This document shows, piece after piece, positions 46,420 through 56,580 of a stretch of 64,000 bases of DNA. This DNA comes from Microthyrium microscopicum (Eukaryota; Ascomycota; Dothideomycetes; Microthyriales; Microthyriaceae), in NCBI GenBank assembly GCA_010405405.1, contig MU004237.1, positions 1,189,345-1,253,344 of the forward strand, given 5' to 3'. The stretch's first letter is position 1. Every line of letters begins with the position of its first letter. The notes beneath the pieces are model-generated. The model saw only the letters and a list, made by a program, of their open reading frames with translations. It was not told the origin of the DNA and ran no database searches. Made by a program: the position numbers and the translations under genes.

Positions 46420-48242
46420 ATGTCGGACATGCCGGACCCGCCGATACTTGAAGATGATGCTGCGTGGCATAAAAAGGAAGGACTACTATGGCCGGATGAT
46501 TCCCTTGTTCAGCAACACTTCACTGACCGTGAAGCCTTGATCGCGAAAGAAAAATCACAACGAAGTGGTGTGTATGAAGCTTTCATGATAGAAGCTTGCA
46601 CTGACGAAGATTTCAGATAGAGTTTTCCGAGAAAACATGTCGGAGACCGCTCGAAATGCTGCAGTTATCGTGGAAAACATTCGCAAGGAAGAGATGACAA
46701 CACTCTGGACGAACGATTTCGAAGAAAGCTTAGCAAAGACGAATATCGACGTGTATCCAGGAATGATGTTTAGCCTTGCTCGGGAGCGGATGGAATCCAG
46801 CAAACTATTCAAGATTGTTCGAAAGATGCCCAAGGGCGCATTGTTGCATTGCCACTTTGAAGCCATGGTAGAGTTCAGATATATCTTAGAAGACGCATTC
46901 GAAATGCCAGGCCTATATTTCAAGTCTCCCGAGCCTCTAAACTCCACCGAAGCTCTTGGAGGTGCCAATGTCGAGTTTGAACGGTTGACAGAATCCCCTG
47001 CACACACCTCCGCTTCAATCTGGTCCAGTGAATATACGCCAGGAGCAGTAAGCCCTCTCAACCAGGTAGCCGATTCGTTTCCAGACGGTGGAAGAGCTGG
47101 ATTTGTTGCTTGGATGGCTACCCGGACTGCAATTACCCCGTCAGAAAGCCTCAGACACCACGATGGACCAGGAGCAATCTGGAAGAAGTTTGGGAGTGCC
47201 TTCATGATCATTAGGACAATCATTTATCATCCACCCATTCTGCGCCGGTATGTTCGGCGCTTGTGTCAACAATTACACGACGATGGCGTCGAATATGCCG
47301 ATGTCCGTGGCGTCTTCACTGATCCCCAGAAAACGCTAGCGGAGCAGCCTTCGGTTGAGATTGTAAATATCTTCGCTGAAGAGGTCGAAGCTTTCAAGAA
47401 TTCCGCGGAAGGCAAAGGTTTCTGGGGCATGAGAATAATTTGGACTTGGGTTAGAGTGTTTAGTAAAAGAAGCATTCTTGAGGGTAAGTGACCTAATTGT
47501 TGTTGACATGCAACTTCTGACCATTGATTCGATGATTGTAGGGATGAAAGCTTGTATCAAGGTCAAAAAAGCGCGCCCAGATCTAATCGCTGGATTTGAT
47601 TTTGTTGGGCAAGAAGACATTGGCAGGCCACTCAAAGATCTCATCCCTGAGATCATCTGGTTCGAAGAGCAATGCAAAAAAGAGCACTTGAACATACCAT
47701 TCTTCTTCCACGCGGGAGAGACACTCGGCACCGGCGACGACACGGATGAAAACTTGTTTGATGCTATTATGCTCGGCACACGCAGAATCGGCCATGGATT
47801 CAGCCTCTTCAAGCATCCTCTGCTCATTGACATGGTGAAAGAAAGATCGATTCTTATTGAAAGCTGCCCTGTCAGCAACGAAGTTCTGCGATACACCAGC
47901 AGTATCCGAAGCCATCCATTACCAGCTCTCCTCGCGCGTGGTGTCCCATGTGCGCTGGCAAATGACGACCCAGCAATCTTGTTTGAGGGCAAAGCTGGAA
48001 TGTCTCATGATTTTTGGCAAGCACTACAAGGATGGGACAATTTGGGATTTGCTGGTCTGGGCTCGCTTGCTGAGAACAGCGTTCGATGGGCGACACTGGA
48101 AGATTACACCAGAGAGGAGTGGCTCAAGAGTGTCAACGATGGTGCCCAAGACAAAGGGATACGTGGAAAGCGCCTGAGGCAATGGCATGAATCGTGGGAG
48201 CAGTACTGTCAGTGGGTGGTCAGTGAGTTTGGCACCAAGTGA
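46420..48242 (+). CDS. Adenosine deaminase, ADGF/CECR1 subfamily, without signal peptide
   Basis: Three exons, 46420-46567, 46617-47483 and 47542-48242, give 571 residues. Metal and catalytic motifs of the adenosine deaminase fold are present: KGALLHCHFEAMV (first two metal His), FFFHAGETLG (metal His and catalytic Glu region), RIGHGFSL, CPVSNEVL and ANDDPAILF (the Asp pair). The N-terminal extension of about 150 residues before the barrel is the hallmark of the ADGF/CECR1 group. Animal members are secreted, but here the N-terminus (MSDMPDPPILEDDAAWHKK) is acidic with no signal peptide, so a cytosolic enzyme for adenosine salvage is inferred. An insert around residues 150-200 is variable. The substrate could be another adenine nucleoside. 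Confidence 0.9.
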
Positions 48243-48565
48243 GTGTCAGGCGCGAATTGCGAAGCCTAGGAAGAGGCGTATTTTCAACAAGGAACCTTCA
48301 ACATAGGTGCCTTCAACAAACATACTCTCAACAGAGGTACTTTTATCATATAATTTAGCGCCTGGAACTTAGTTTGTGGGCAAATTCAACACCACAATAC
48401 CATTTGGCCCACAAGTGTTTGCCAAGTCATGTAGACCTAATTACGAATCAACCAGAAGAGGTCATTTTGTATCACGATCCTCTCATATATAAGAGAGAAG
48501 TCAAGCGAACCTTTCTCAAGTACTTTGGTGTATCATATTTCGAAAATAATAGTAGGACTAGTATT
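48243..48565. other. 3' region of the deaminase gene and upstream of paralogue A
   Basis: Contains the 15-base tandem array listed separately, then AT-rich sequence up to the start at 48566. No gene is supported. Confidence 0.5.
48280..48339 (+). repeat. Four imperfect 15-bp tandem repeats
   Basis: Units ATTTTCAACAAGGAA, CCTTCAACATAGGTG, CCTTCAACAAACATA and CTCTCAACAGAGGTA share the core TCAACA at the same phase. The array lies 37 bases after the deaminase stop, probably in its 3' untranslated region. Confidence 0.65.
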
Positions 48566-49161
48566 ATGTCTTCAACTTCTCCAACACACCAAGCAACAAA
48601 ACCTGATGTGGAGATGATCAAGGACGTCAGACGCGCATACCAGCGTTATGATGATCGACTGAAAGAGTGCAGTGACCAGACGAAAGATCTAGACGCCAAG
48701 CTGGCGCCTCTACGTTCATCGATAGCAGAAATTCGAACTCAAAAGCAATCCACTGAGAACTTTTCAGAAACAGTGAAAAGAGATGATGATGACACTGCGA
48801 AGTATCAAAACACTGTTTGCCAGATCTTGAAAAGCTGCTAAAACATCATAGGATGAAATATTTGCGATTGATGGTAGAAATGACAGAGCAAATCGGTCTT
48901 CATGCTGTGAACGCTGCGGAAGAAGCCCTTGTTGAACGGAAGGATATAATTTGCAGATTAGAGAGCACACGGCAATTACTGGAGGACGATTCGGAGTTTG
49001 GTCGTCTTAAGAAAGACTGGATTCCTGGTCATTATGTGCAGCTTATGTTGAAAATTATGCAAGATTCTAGCTCGAATGTTCGACAGTGGATGCGCAACTA
49101 CCACCAGTATGTTGAGCTCTCGACATATTGCGAGAGAAGCATGGACAAGGCTAGCCACTAA
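48566..49161 (+). pseudogene. Coiled-coil paralogue A, reading frame interrupted once
   Basis: The first frame, from ATG 48566, encodes 91 residues with a heptad-like helical pattern (MIKDVRRAYQRYDDRL) and stops at 48841. A second frame overlaps it from about 48820 and runs to 49161 with LEKLLKHHRMKYLRLMVEM, then CRLESTRQLLEDDSEFG and DWIPGHYVQLMLKIM. The second part aligns with paralogue B downstream, so both frames belong to one ancestral gene. No intron with sound splice sites restores frame, so one frameshift (or an unusual intron) separates them. I do not recognise the family; the protein would be small, soluble and coiled-coil. It could still make a truncated product. Confidence 0.55.
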
Positions 49162-49639
49162 CCATCGATAGAGCTAAGCAGTATGTAGATGACTACGCCG
49201 CTACAGTGACGGGCCTCGAGGAGTAGCCGTCATACAACTATAGGGGAACGTTCAAGTCGTTTGAGGCAAACGCATACCTGATGTATGAACTTCATAACAT
49301 AGATGTTTGACATGTAATCGTTTTAAATCCAATATTCTTCTTCTTCCAAGATCTTCCCGAGCTCGCAAAGCTGTCACTCCAATTACCACAGCCTCACGGC
49401 CTCAGGTGATTTTAGCATACAATTGGGCGTCTTTCTTTATGAATTGGCGGGTTATTCAACACTGTCGTGTTAGTTTTGAAAAGAATTGTTTGCTATTAAC
49501 ATGCAGACAGATCGTATATAGGCCAAAAATAATCATGCCAATACAACCATATATTCCCTTGAGTGGAAATTGACTACATTGTCCTCGATAATCCCGGCTG
49601 CTCATAAGTCCAAATCATTAACAGCAAGAACCAGAAACC
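49162..49639. other. Spacer between the two paralogues
   Basis: 478 AT-rich bases with no supportable gene; it separates the tandem copies and would hold the promoter of paralogue B. Confidence 0.5.
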
Positions 49640-50367
49640 ATGTCTTCAGACTCTGAAGCGCCCGATGCCGAGGCGATCTTGAAGACCATAGGCAGATTCC
49701 CGGAGTATGAAAAGGAGCTACATAAATCCTTGACTCGAGCGGAAAGACAACAGGCAAGAGTCGAGAAATTAACTCTGGAAATCGGAATCCTTTTAGCTAG
49801 ACCACGATCTACCAAAAAAGCCCAGGAGACAGTGCTAGACCATGGCGATGATGAGAGAACCGATGATGACGACCATGGTGATGACATGGAAGATGACGAT
49901 GAAATGGAAGATGATGAGATATCGGACGTTGATGAAGAAACCATAGAGTTCTCGCCACTATCAAATTATACAAGAATGGCTGCTGATTGTCGTAGGATGA
50001 TGCATTTACAACTGATGCTGGAAGTCTGAGCAGGTTAGGCTGTGACGCTGCGGACGCCGCCTACCATACTCATGTGGTCATTAAGAATACGGTATGCATG
50101 TTGGAAAGCACTCGTATGCTCATAAAAGACGGCTATGATTTGAAGTCTCCTGGAAGGGAATGGATTTCTCTGCGCTATGCACGGCATATGATACAAGTCG
50201 TGGAGGAGATGATTCTAAGTCTTCGACAGAAGATCCGGCTCTATGAGCAGTACGTTGTGTATTTACCTTATGAGATGTCTCAAGAGATTTTGATAATGCT
50301 GACCAGTAAAGAGCTAAGCAGTACGCCTTCGATCATGCTGCTACAGTGCCAGGCTTCGAAAAGCTGA
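49640..50367 (+). pseudogene. Coiled-coil paralogue B, reading frame interrupted
   Basis: The first frame, ATG 49640 to TGA 50029, encodes 129 residues: a helical N-terminus (EYEKELHKSLTRAERQQARV), a strongly acidic middle of Asp/Glu runs, and CRRMMHLQLMLEV, which matches RMKYLRLMVEM of paralogue A. After about 14 bases in other phases the homology continues to 50367 with CMLESTRMLIKDGYD and REWISLRYARHMIQVVEEM, matching the tail of A. Compared with A, about 10 bases are missing around 50027-50050, which breaks the frame. The acidic insert is absent from A. Family and function are unknown. Confidence 0.55.
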
Positions 50368-50448
50368 TGGAAAGGTCAGGTCTTCTGATGCATAGGAGAT
50401 GAGTCTCATAGAATAGATGCTTAGATTTGAATTACCATGATTGTAACC

Positions 50449-51432
50449 TCATTTTTCCTTCAGTATATTTTCAAATATGGGGATGCCGTGAACTCCAAAA
50501 GCTGTACCAACTCCAACTATCTTAGCTCCGGCAGCTTGCATTCTGTCGAATCCAGGTCGATCACTAACACCCCCAATGCCAATCACTTGTATATGCGAAA
50601 GGGCAGGGTTGGAATCCAGGAGCTTTCGTATGAGTTTAACATTTCCCAGAGCAAGAGCATGTAGTGGAGCTCCGGCAAGTCCTCCAATTCCCGTTCCATC
50701 CGCAGAATTGAGTTGAGGCTTGAGTTGAGCGTCAAGTAAAAGGGAGCAACCAATTGTGTTTGTAGCAGTGATGAAATGTAGCGGTATGCCAAGTTTCTTG
50801 GAGGTTCCTTCTCCAATTACAAAGCTCTCAAAGGCCCGTCTCAATATCGTGAAATTTTCCGGATTCGAATATGGTGGTGTCTTGACTCCAATAAGTAAAG
50901 ATGTCCCTGAAGGCACGTCTTTGAGGCACCCCAAATACTCGGTAAGCCCTTCAAGAGTAAAGGCTGGAGGAGGCTTGCCGCCAATGTTTGGACATGAAAG
51001 GTTTATTTCTACCAATAATGTAGCCTTGATTTCCTTCTGTAGACCATCAATCAGGTTTATGCTTTGGATGATCTCGTCTGTTGCGCCAGTGATGGAAACA
51101 ATGACCGGTTTTTGTTTCTTATCGTCCCGGTCTGTACTCTCAAGAATGATCTGTTTAATAGTCTCGAGCGTCTGTGATAATGGAATTGGGCTATATCCGA
51201 GAGTGTTTAGGCTCGCAGATACAGCTTTGGACTTATTTGAATTAGAAAAGGAGGGATCAAAAAGCCCATACTGATGGATGCTATCGTCATGCGCAAAACC
51301 AGCGAGTGTAGACGTTCTCACTGTTATCGCACCAATGAAGGGACATTCGTATAGATCTCGCAGTTGTGCGATACCTGTAGCCCATGGATTGGACGAATTG
51401 ATCAATGGGGGATCGATGACAAGATCTTCCAT
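50449..51432 (-). CDS. Dihydroorotate dehydrogenase-like protein, class 1A (cytosolic type)
   Basis: One exon encodes 327 residues, the usual length of class 1A enzymes. FMN-barrel motifs are clear: NSSNPWATG at the N-terminus, EINLSCPNIGGKPP, GVKTPPY, ITATNTIG, GIGGLAGAPLHALALGNV and the C-terminal phosphate site VIGIGGVSDRPGFDRM and KIVGVGTAFG. The Cys of NLSCPN is the active-site base of class 1A (fumarate-dependent) enzymes, whereas class 2 mitochondrial enzymes have Ser. No mitochondrial presequence or membrane helix is present. In S. cerevisiae Ura1 is of this class and permits quinone-independent pyrimidine synthesis. Filamentous ascomycetes normally rely on a class 2 enzyme, so this may be an additional or alternative activity. 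It is divergent from VPS11. Confidence 0.88.
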   Translation of the reverse strand: MEDLVIDPPLINSSNPWATGIAQLRDLYECPFIGAITVRTSTLAGFAHDDSIHQYGLFDPSFSNSNKSKAVSASLNTLGYSPIPLSQTLETIKQIILESTDRDDKKQKPVIVSITGATDEIIQSINLIDGLQKEIKATLLVEINLSCPNIGGKPPPAFTLEGLTEYLGCLKDVPSGTSLLIGVKTPPYSNPENFTILRRAFESFVIGEGTSKKLGIPLHFITATNTIGCSLLLDAQLKPQLNSADGTGIGGLAGAPLHALALGNVKLIRKLLDSNPALSHIQVIGIGGVSDRPGFDRMQAAGAKIVGVGTAFGVHGIPIFENILKEK

Positions 51433-51779
51433 TGAGAACTGAAGCTATCTGCAGAGGCCAAAGAGTGCAAATTCAAATACACAGATTGATAGAGAGAAGT
51501 AAAAGAAAGATTGGAAATCGTCTGAAAGTACGATACCAAGATAGGATGAAAGTGTCGATAAAGGAGAAGATAAGATAAGATTGTCGCTGATCACGCTAGC
51601 TTGAGACGGTTAGACCTGATGTAGGCTTCCAACCACCCAAAGTCAACTTGATGAGACGCGATGCTCACTACACTTACCGGGTCAAAAAAAATGATACTAT
51701 TGCTTCTCCAGGTCGAAGAAGAGTAGAGAAGAAAGAAGAGCTGGGAGTCTGCAAGAGCTGTTGTTTATCATTGCTCGTG
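51433..51779. promoter_or_regulatory. Divergent promoter region, DHODH-like and VPS11 genes
   Basis: 347 bases with no gene. It contains the tandem GATA-factor sites listed separately and a purine-rich stretch on the plus strand at 51.48-51.58 kb. Confidence 0.5.
51568..51579 (+). promoter_or_regulatory. Overlapping GATA-factor sites (AGATAAGATAAG)
   Basis: Two AGATAAG heptamers overlap by two bases, with a third CGATAA at about 51555. HGATAR is the binding core of fungal GATA factors such as AreA, which control nitrogen use. The sites lie 136-147 bases upstream of the DHODH-like start and about 200 bases upstream of VPS11. Binding is inferred. Confidence 0.45.
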
Positions 51780-54700
51780 ATGGCGCTGTCATCTGTGAGC
51801 TGGTCGTTTCTACAAAAAGGACATAATGCTAATGCACATGTAGTGGAAAGCATTCAGATTCTTCGATGTGTCTGAAGTTTCTTTAGGCGACGAAGAGAGA
51901 TCTCTCTTCAGCGATGTGTGTTTTGTCCTTACAAACCACTAACGTATTGCTAATTTTCCACAGCAAAACAATGTAACTTGCGTCACAACGGGCTCCGACA
52001 ATGTTTTCTTCGGCAGCTCCGATGGAACAGTCCGCATTCTGTCATCTGCGTTCAAGATCATTCGATCATTTAAAGCTCATGAGTCTGGTTCTACTACACA
52101 GATGAAGCAGGTTCATGGTACACATTTGCTTGTAACTGTCGCTGAAGATCTGTCAAATGAACCAGTACTCAAAGTCTGGGCCCTTGACAAAGTAGAGAAG
52201 AAATCGGGAACACCACGGTGTCAGTGTACTTTGAGTATACATAATGGACGAAAACAGTTTCCAGTACGAGAACATTTCTTACCTCGGAATTCGCTCTAAC
52301 ATACTCAGATCTCTGCTTTCGCAGCTCTGGATGACCTTTCGCAGCTTGCAGTTGGATTTGCCAATGGTTCAGTCACAGTAGTTCGTGGAGATCTGATCCA
52401 TGATCGCGGCGCCCGACAAAGGACCGTTTTCGAAGGAGAAGAGCCAATCACGGGCATAGAATTCAGAGAAGGCAACATCACAACTCTTTATATCGCCACA
52501 ACAGGTCGGATATCGACTTTAGTAATTTCCGGTCGAGGACAAGGCCAACCAGCTCGAACTTTGGAGGATACTGGATGCGGAGTTGGATGCATGACCATTG
52601 ATAACAATACTCGAGATGTTGTCGTTGCCAGAGAAGATGGCATATACTACTATGGCTTGCACGGACGCGGTCCAGTATTTGCATATGAAGGCCCAAAACA
52701 ATCCATCAGCATTTTCAAAGATTATGTTGCAGTCGTCTCGCCTCCGCAAGCGACACGAACCACATCTACAGTAGCTCGAGCTGCCGCTGCGCCACTGAGA
52801 GCACTGGGAATACATCAAGCTGATGACCCTTTTAGCTCCTCATCGTTCACAGTTCTCAATCCCGACCTCAAGTTTATTGCCCATCAAGAGTCTGTTAAGA
52901 GTCAAATACGGCTTCTTTTCATGGAATGGGGAAATCTTTTCATGCTAACACTGGACGGAAAGGTAAAAGTGATTGTGAGCGTCAAGAAATTGCTTCTAAC
53001 TCCTTATTAGATCTTGAAATATCGAGAAAAGACTTTTCAGCAACAGCTTGAATTGCTTTTCCAGCGAGATCTTTACATGCTGGCCATAAACCTTGCTCAA
53101 AAGCTAGGCGCAGATGTTTCACAACAGAATATAATATATCGCAAGTATGGAGATTATCTGTATCAAAAACAAGATTACGATACTGCAATGCAGCAGTATC
53201 TTCGAGCCATCGATAACACAGAGCCTTCACAGGTCATAAGAAAGGTGGGTCCCCTAGATCGTTAGTTTCGTCTCCTCTAACTTGCCTCGCAGTTTCTCGA
53301 TACCCAAAGAATACACAATCTTATAGACTATCTAGAAGAGCTGCACGACCATCATAAAGCAACTTCCGATCACACAACACTTCTCCTAAATTGCTATGCT
53401 AAGCTAAAAGACGTTGATAAACTCGAAGAATTCATAAAGTCACCGGATGATCTCAAATTCGACCTGGACACTGCCATAAATATGTGTCGACAAGGCGGTT
53501 ATCATGACCAAGCTGCATACCTCGCGCGAAAGCACAATGAACATGATTTAGTTGTTGACATTCTGGTGGAGGATTGTAAGCGATACGATGAAGCTCTTGC
53601 ATACATATGGCGCTGCGAACCTGAAATCGTGAGTAAAATCTAATCGATTGCAGAACATACGCACTAACTCGATAGGCATATCCTAACCTGATGAAATATG
53701 CCACAGTATTTCTTGAGAACTGCTTCGAAGAAGCTACACAGCTCTTCATCGACTATTACACTGGACAGTTCAAGCCGAAAAAGGATGCCGTGATCGTGGC
53801 CCAGAATCCTACTCCTCAACAGGGAGGAATCGGCCGAGCTGCATCAGCAGTACAAAATCTGGCAGCTATGCTCCCTTTGCCATATATGAACGCCCGAGAA
53901 GCCCAACCTCCAGGCCAAAGAGATGCCGCTGTGTACACTCAAGTAGTTGAGGCAAATACGGATGACCCTCCAGCGAAATATGATGTACCAAAACCACGCA
54001 CTGCGTTTTCAGCATTCGTCGATCATCCACAGCAGCTCATCACTTTTCTTGAGGCATGTATTGCTTCGGAAGGATTGCGAGAGGATGATCGAGCTGATCT
54101 GTACACCACACTCTTTGAGATGTACATCCAAACAGCCAATACCAAGAAGGATGAGGACCGCACCTTATGGGAAAACAAAGCCAAAGCTCTCATCGAATCA
54201 AAGAAGGTTCCAATGGATACTTCCAATATTCTCCTTCTTTCCCACCTTTCCAACTTCAAAGATGGAACCATACTCGTTCGAGAGAAGCAAGGTCTCCGCT
54301 TCGACATCTTTCGCTCCTATACCACCGCCCACGACACCGCCGGTGCCATCAAAGCACTTCACAAGTACGGCCCACAAGAACCAGACCTCTATCCAGCCGC
54401 CCTAGCCTACTTCACTTCTTCGCCCGCCATCCTCGCCGAAGCTGGCTCCGAGCTCGACGCCGTCCTAGCCAAAATAGATACCGATGGCCTCATGGCTCCC
54501 CTACAAGTCGTCCAAACTCTCTCCGCTAATGGTGTCGCCACCATGGGTCTTCTCAAGAAATATCTCGGCGCCACCATTGAACGTGAGCGCGCAGAAATCG
54601 CACAGAATCGTCGCCTCATTGACACGTATCGTGACGATACGGCCGCTAAGACGGCAGACATGCACGAACTGGCTAGCCGACCGACGGCATTCAATGCGAC

Positions 54701-55046
54701 GAGATGTCAGGCGTGCTCGAGGACACTGGAGCTGCCGATTGTGCACTTTTTGTGCAAGCATAGCTTCCATCAGTCATGTCTGAATGCGCCTGCCGATGGT
54801 GTGCAGAACGCGGGGATGCCAGTGGTGGGTCTGGGCATGCCGGATGCAGAAGACAAGAGAGTCGAGTGTCCGCTGTGCGCAGCGGATAATGCGACGGTCA
54901 AAGCGATTAGGCAGGCGCAGCAGGAAAGTGCGAGTCGGCATGACTTGTTTTTGGATGCGTTGGGACGGTCAAGTGATAAGTTTGGGACAGTGAGTGAGTG
55001 GTTTGGAAGAGGAGTTATGAGTGCTGGTGTCGATGGGTCGTCGTAG
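51780..55046 (+). CDS. vps11: VPS11/Pep5, core subunit of HOPS and CORVET
   Basis: Seven exons, 51780-51794, 51844-51915, 51964-52263, 52309-52962, 53011-53244, 53293-53628 and 53676-55046, all in phase 0, give 993 residues. The first coding exon is only 15 nt (MALSS). A WD-like beta propeller occupies the first ~370 residues (SGSDGT-type GSSDGTVRILSSAFK, VKVWALDKVEKK-like strands), then an alpha-solenoid with clathrin-type repeats (HDDHHKATS-like helices). A C-terminal RING-H2 finger follows: CQACSRTLELPIVHFLCKHS and later CPLCAADN. Vps11 links subunits of the HOPS/CORVET tethers at endosomes and vacuoles and, with Vps18, uses its RING for assembly or ubiquitination. Length and domain order match fungal orthologues. 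Confidence 0.94.
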
Positions 55047-55421
55047 ACTTTTAAGTGTGTTGGAACAGGTGACGGCGCTGTTCGAGTTATAACTAGAAGT
55101 TTCTCATTTTCAGATCAGGTCAGCTTGGATTCAGAGAGTGCTAAAGGCCAATTTATTCGGCCCACATGGTTAAGTCTAAACTTATGCACGCCAATAGCAG
55201 AGGTTATTAGTGAAGTTCAAAAGGCGCCCTGTACTGATGACTGTACATTCATTCTTCGCTAACTATTAATTTCGACCCGTCCTTCTATAACTTGATGGCC
55301 CGCTGAAATCCCGCTATGATTATACACATGAGCCTAATCGACTCTCAATACTCGTACAAGTACAACTAGCAATAAGTGTCGCCTTCATTAAGACTCAACC
55401 GAAAACACAAAGAACCAGCAC
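55047..55421. other. Intergenic, convergent 3' ends
   Basis: 375 bases between VPS11 (+) and the unrecognised gene (-). No supportable feature seen. Confidence 0.5.
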
Positions 55422-56580
55422 CTATTCGCACATTTCATCCGACACTTCTTCATCTTGTGAAAAGAAATCCTCAAGACACTCATCATCTTCTGTCATAAGT
55501 TTCTGACCAGCCTCAAGACCTGCACCTTCAGGCAATCCAACCTGAATGCCCTTCTCGTACAACTTCTGATGCAGATCAGCAAAGAAGAGAGCAATCTCTA
55601 TCTTCTCCACCTCCTGAGCACGCTGTACCCAGAGAAGCCGCAATCGCCGTGATTTTCGATACAATCTATCCTCAATCACCTTATTCTTCAGATCACCAGC
55701 CTCATCCACCATCTTAATGAGTTTCTTCCACGCCAGGAAAGCACATCGAAGATAGTAAAGCACAATATCGTCACTAATACCCACAGCATCGATGATGAGG
55801 AGACAAAAGTCGATGGTGACGAGCGGTGGACAGCCTGGCTCACTCATCCATTTGACTGCGAGGCGAACTGCTTCCATAGCCTCTCCGTTTTGTGCGATTT
55901 TGAGACATTTGGAACGTTTTCTGTCGTGCCAGAAGGTGTCTGCTTTCACAACATTTTTGCCCACTGGGCGACGGGTGGTGAGGTAGGTGCGGCGGAAGTA
56001 TTCGAAGTCCCCATTGTTGTTATTGGCGCTGGAGTTGTTGTCATCATCACTATCATCAATGACATGTTTGTTAGACTTAGTTTTTGGTGTGCTAGTAATG
56101 ACCTCCTTCGTGTTGGATTTGGTCACTTTAGACTTGTTGGTATGTTTGTTTTCGCTGGATGGTTTGTGGGATGTTTTTGAGTCGGCGAAGGTGACTTTGG
56201 AGGTGGTGGCCTTAGATGTGTAGACAGGAAGGCGGTTTTCCTTGTCCTTCTCAATTTCGTCTTCAGATGGTGGCTCTGACGGATAGTCCATAGCCATCCA
56301 CTGCCGATTATCTTGTTCCTGCTCTTCAAACAACGAGTCATATGCCTTCCTACTTGCGTCGTCCATTCGAAGGTACCATAGGCTGTTTCGATAGTCATAT
56401 AAGTCATCCAGTATTGGACCGCCAAATAGCCCCGCTCGATAGCCATGTTGGCTGAAGATTGGACTGAACGTTCCCTGGTAATCAGCCTAAACAGTGTAAG
56501 TATTAATGTCATTAAAACTCGTTATATGTACTTACTTGATAATTGGAATACTCGGGCTTCTTTCGCATCATTTGCTGCAT
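55422..56580 (-). CDS. Unrecognised nuclear-type protein with conserved-looking helical C-terminus
   Basis: Two exons, 56580-56536 and 56486-55422, give 369 residues; the 49 nt intron has a GTAAGT donor and TTTAG acceptor. I do not recognise the family. The N-terminal 75 residues include an aromatic, Tyr-rich stretch (LDDLYDYRNSLWYLRMDD). Residues ~85-165 are disordered with Lys/Ser/Asn runs and a basic KTKSNK patch suited to nuclear import, then DDSDDDNN. The last ~190 residues are predicted helical: FWHDRKRSKCLKIAQNG, EAVRLAVKWM, a hydrophobic TIDFCLLIIDAVG, and a Lys/Arg-rich RLYRKSRRLRLLWVQRAQEV. The acidic end is DDECLEDFFSQDEEVSDE. Two ACGCGT boxes 121-146 bases upstream suggest cell-cycle expression and a role in replication, repair or mitosis, which is inference only. 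Confidence 0.7.
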
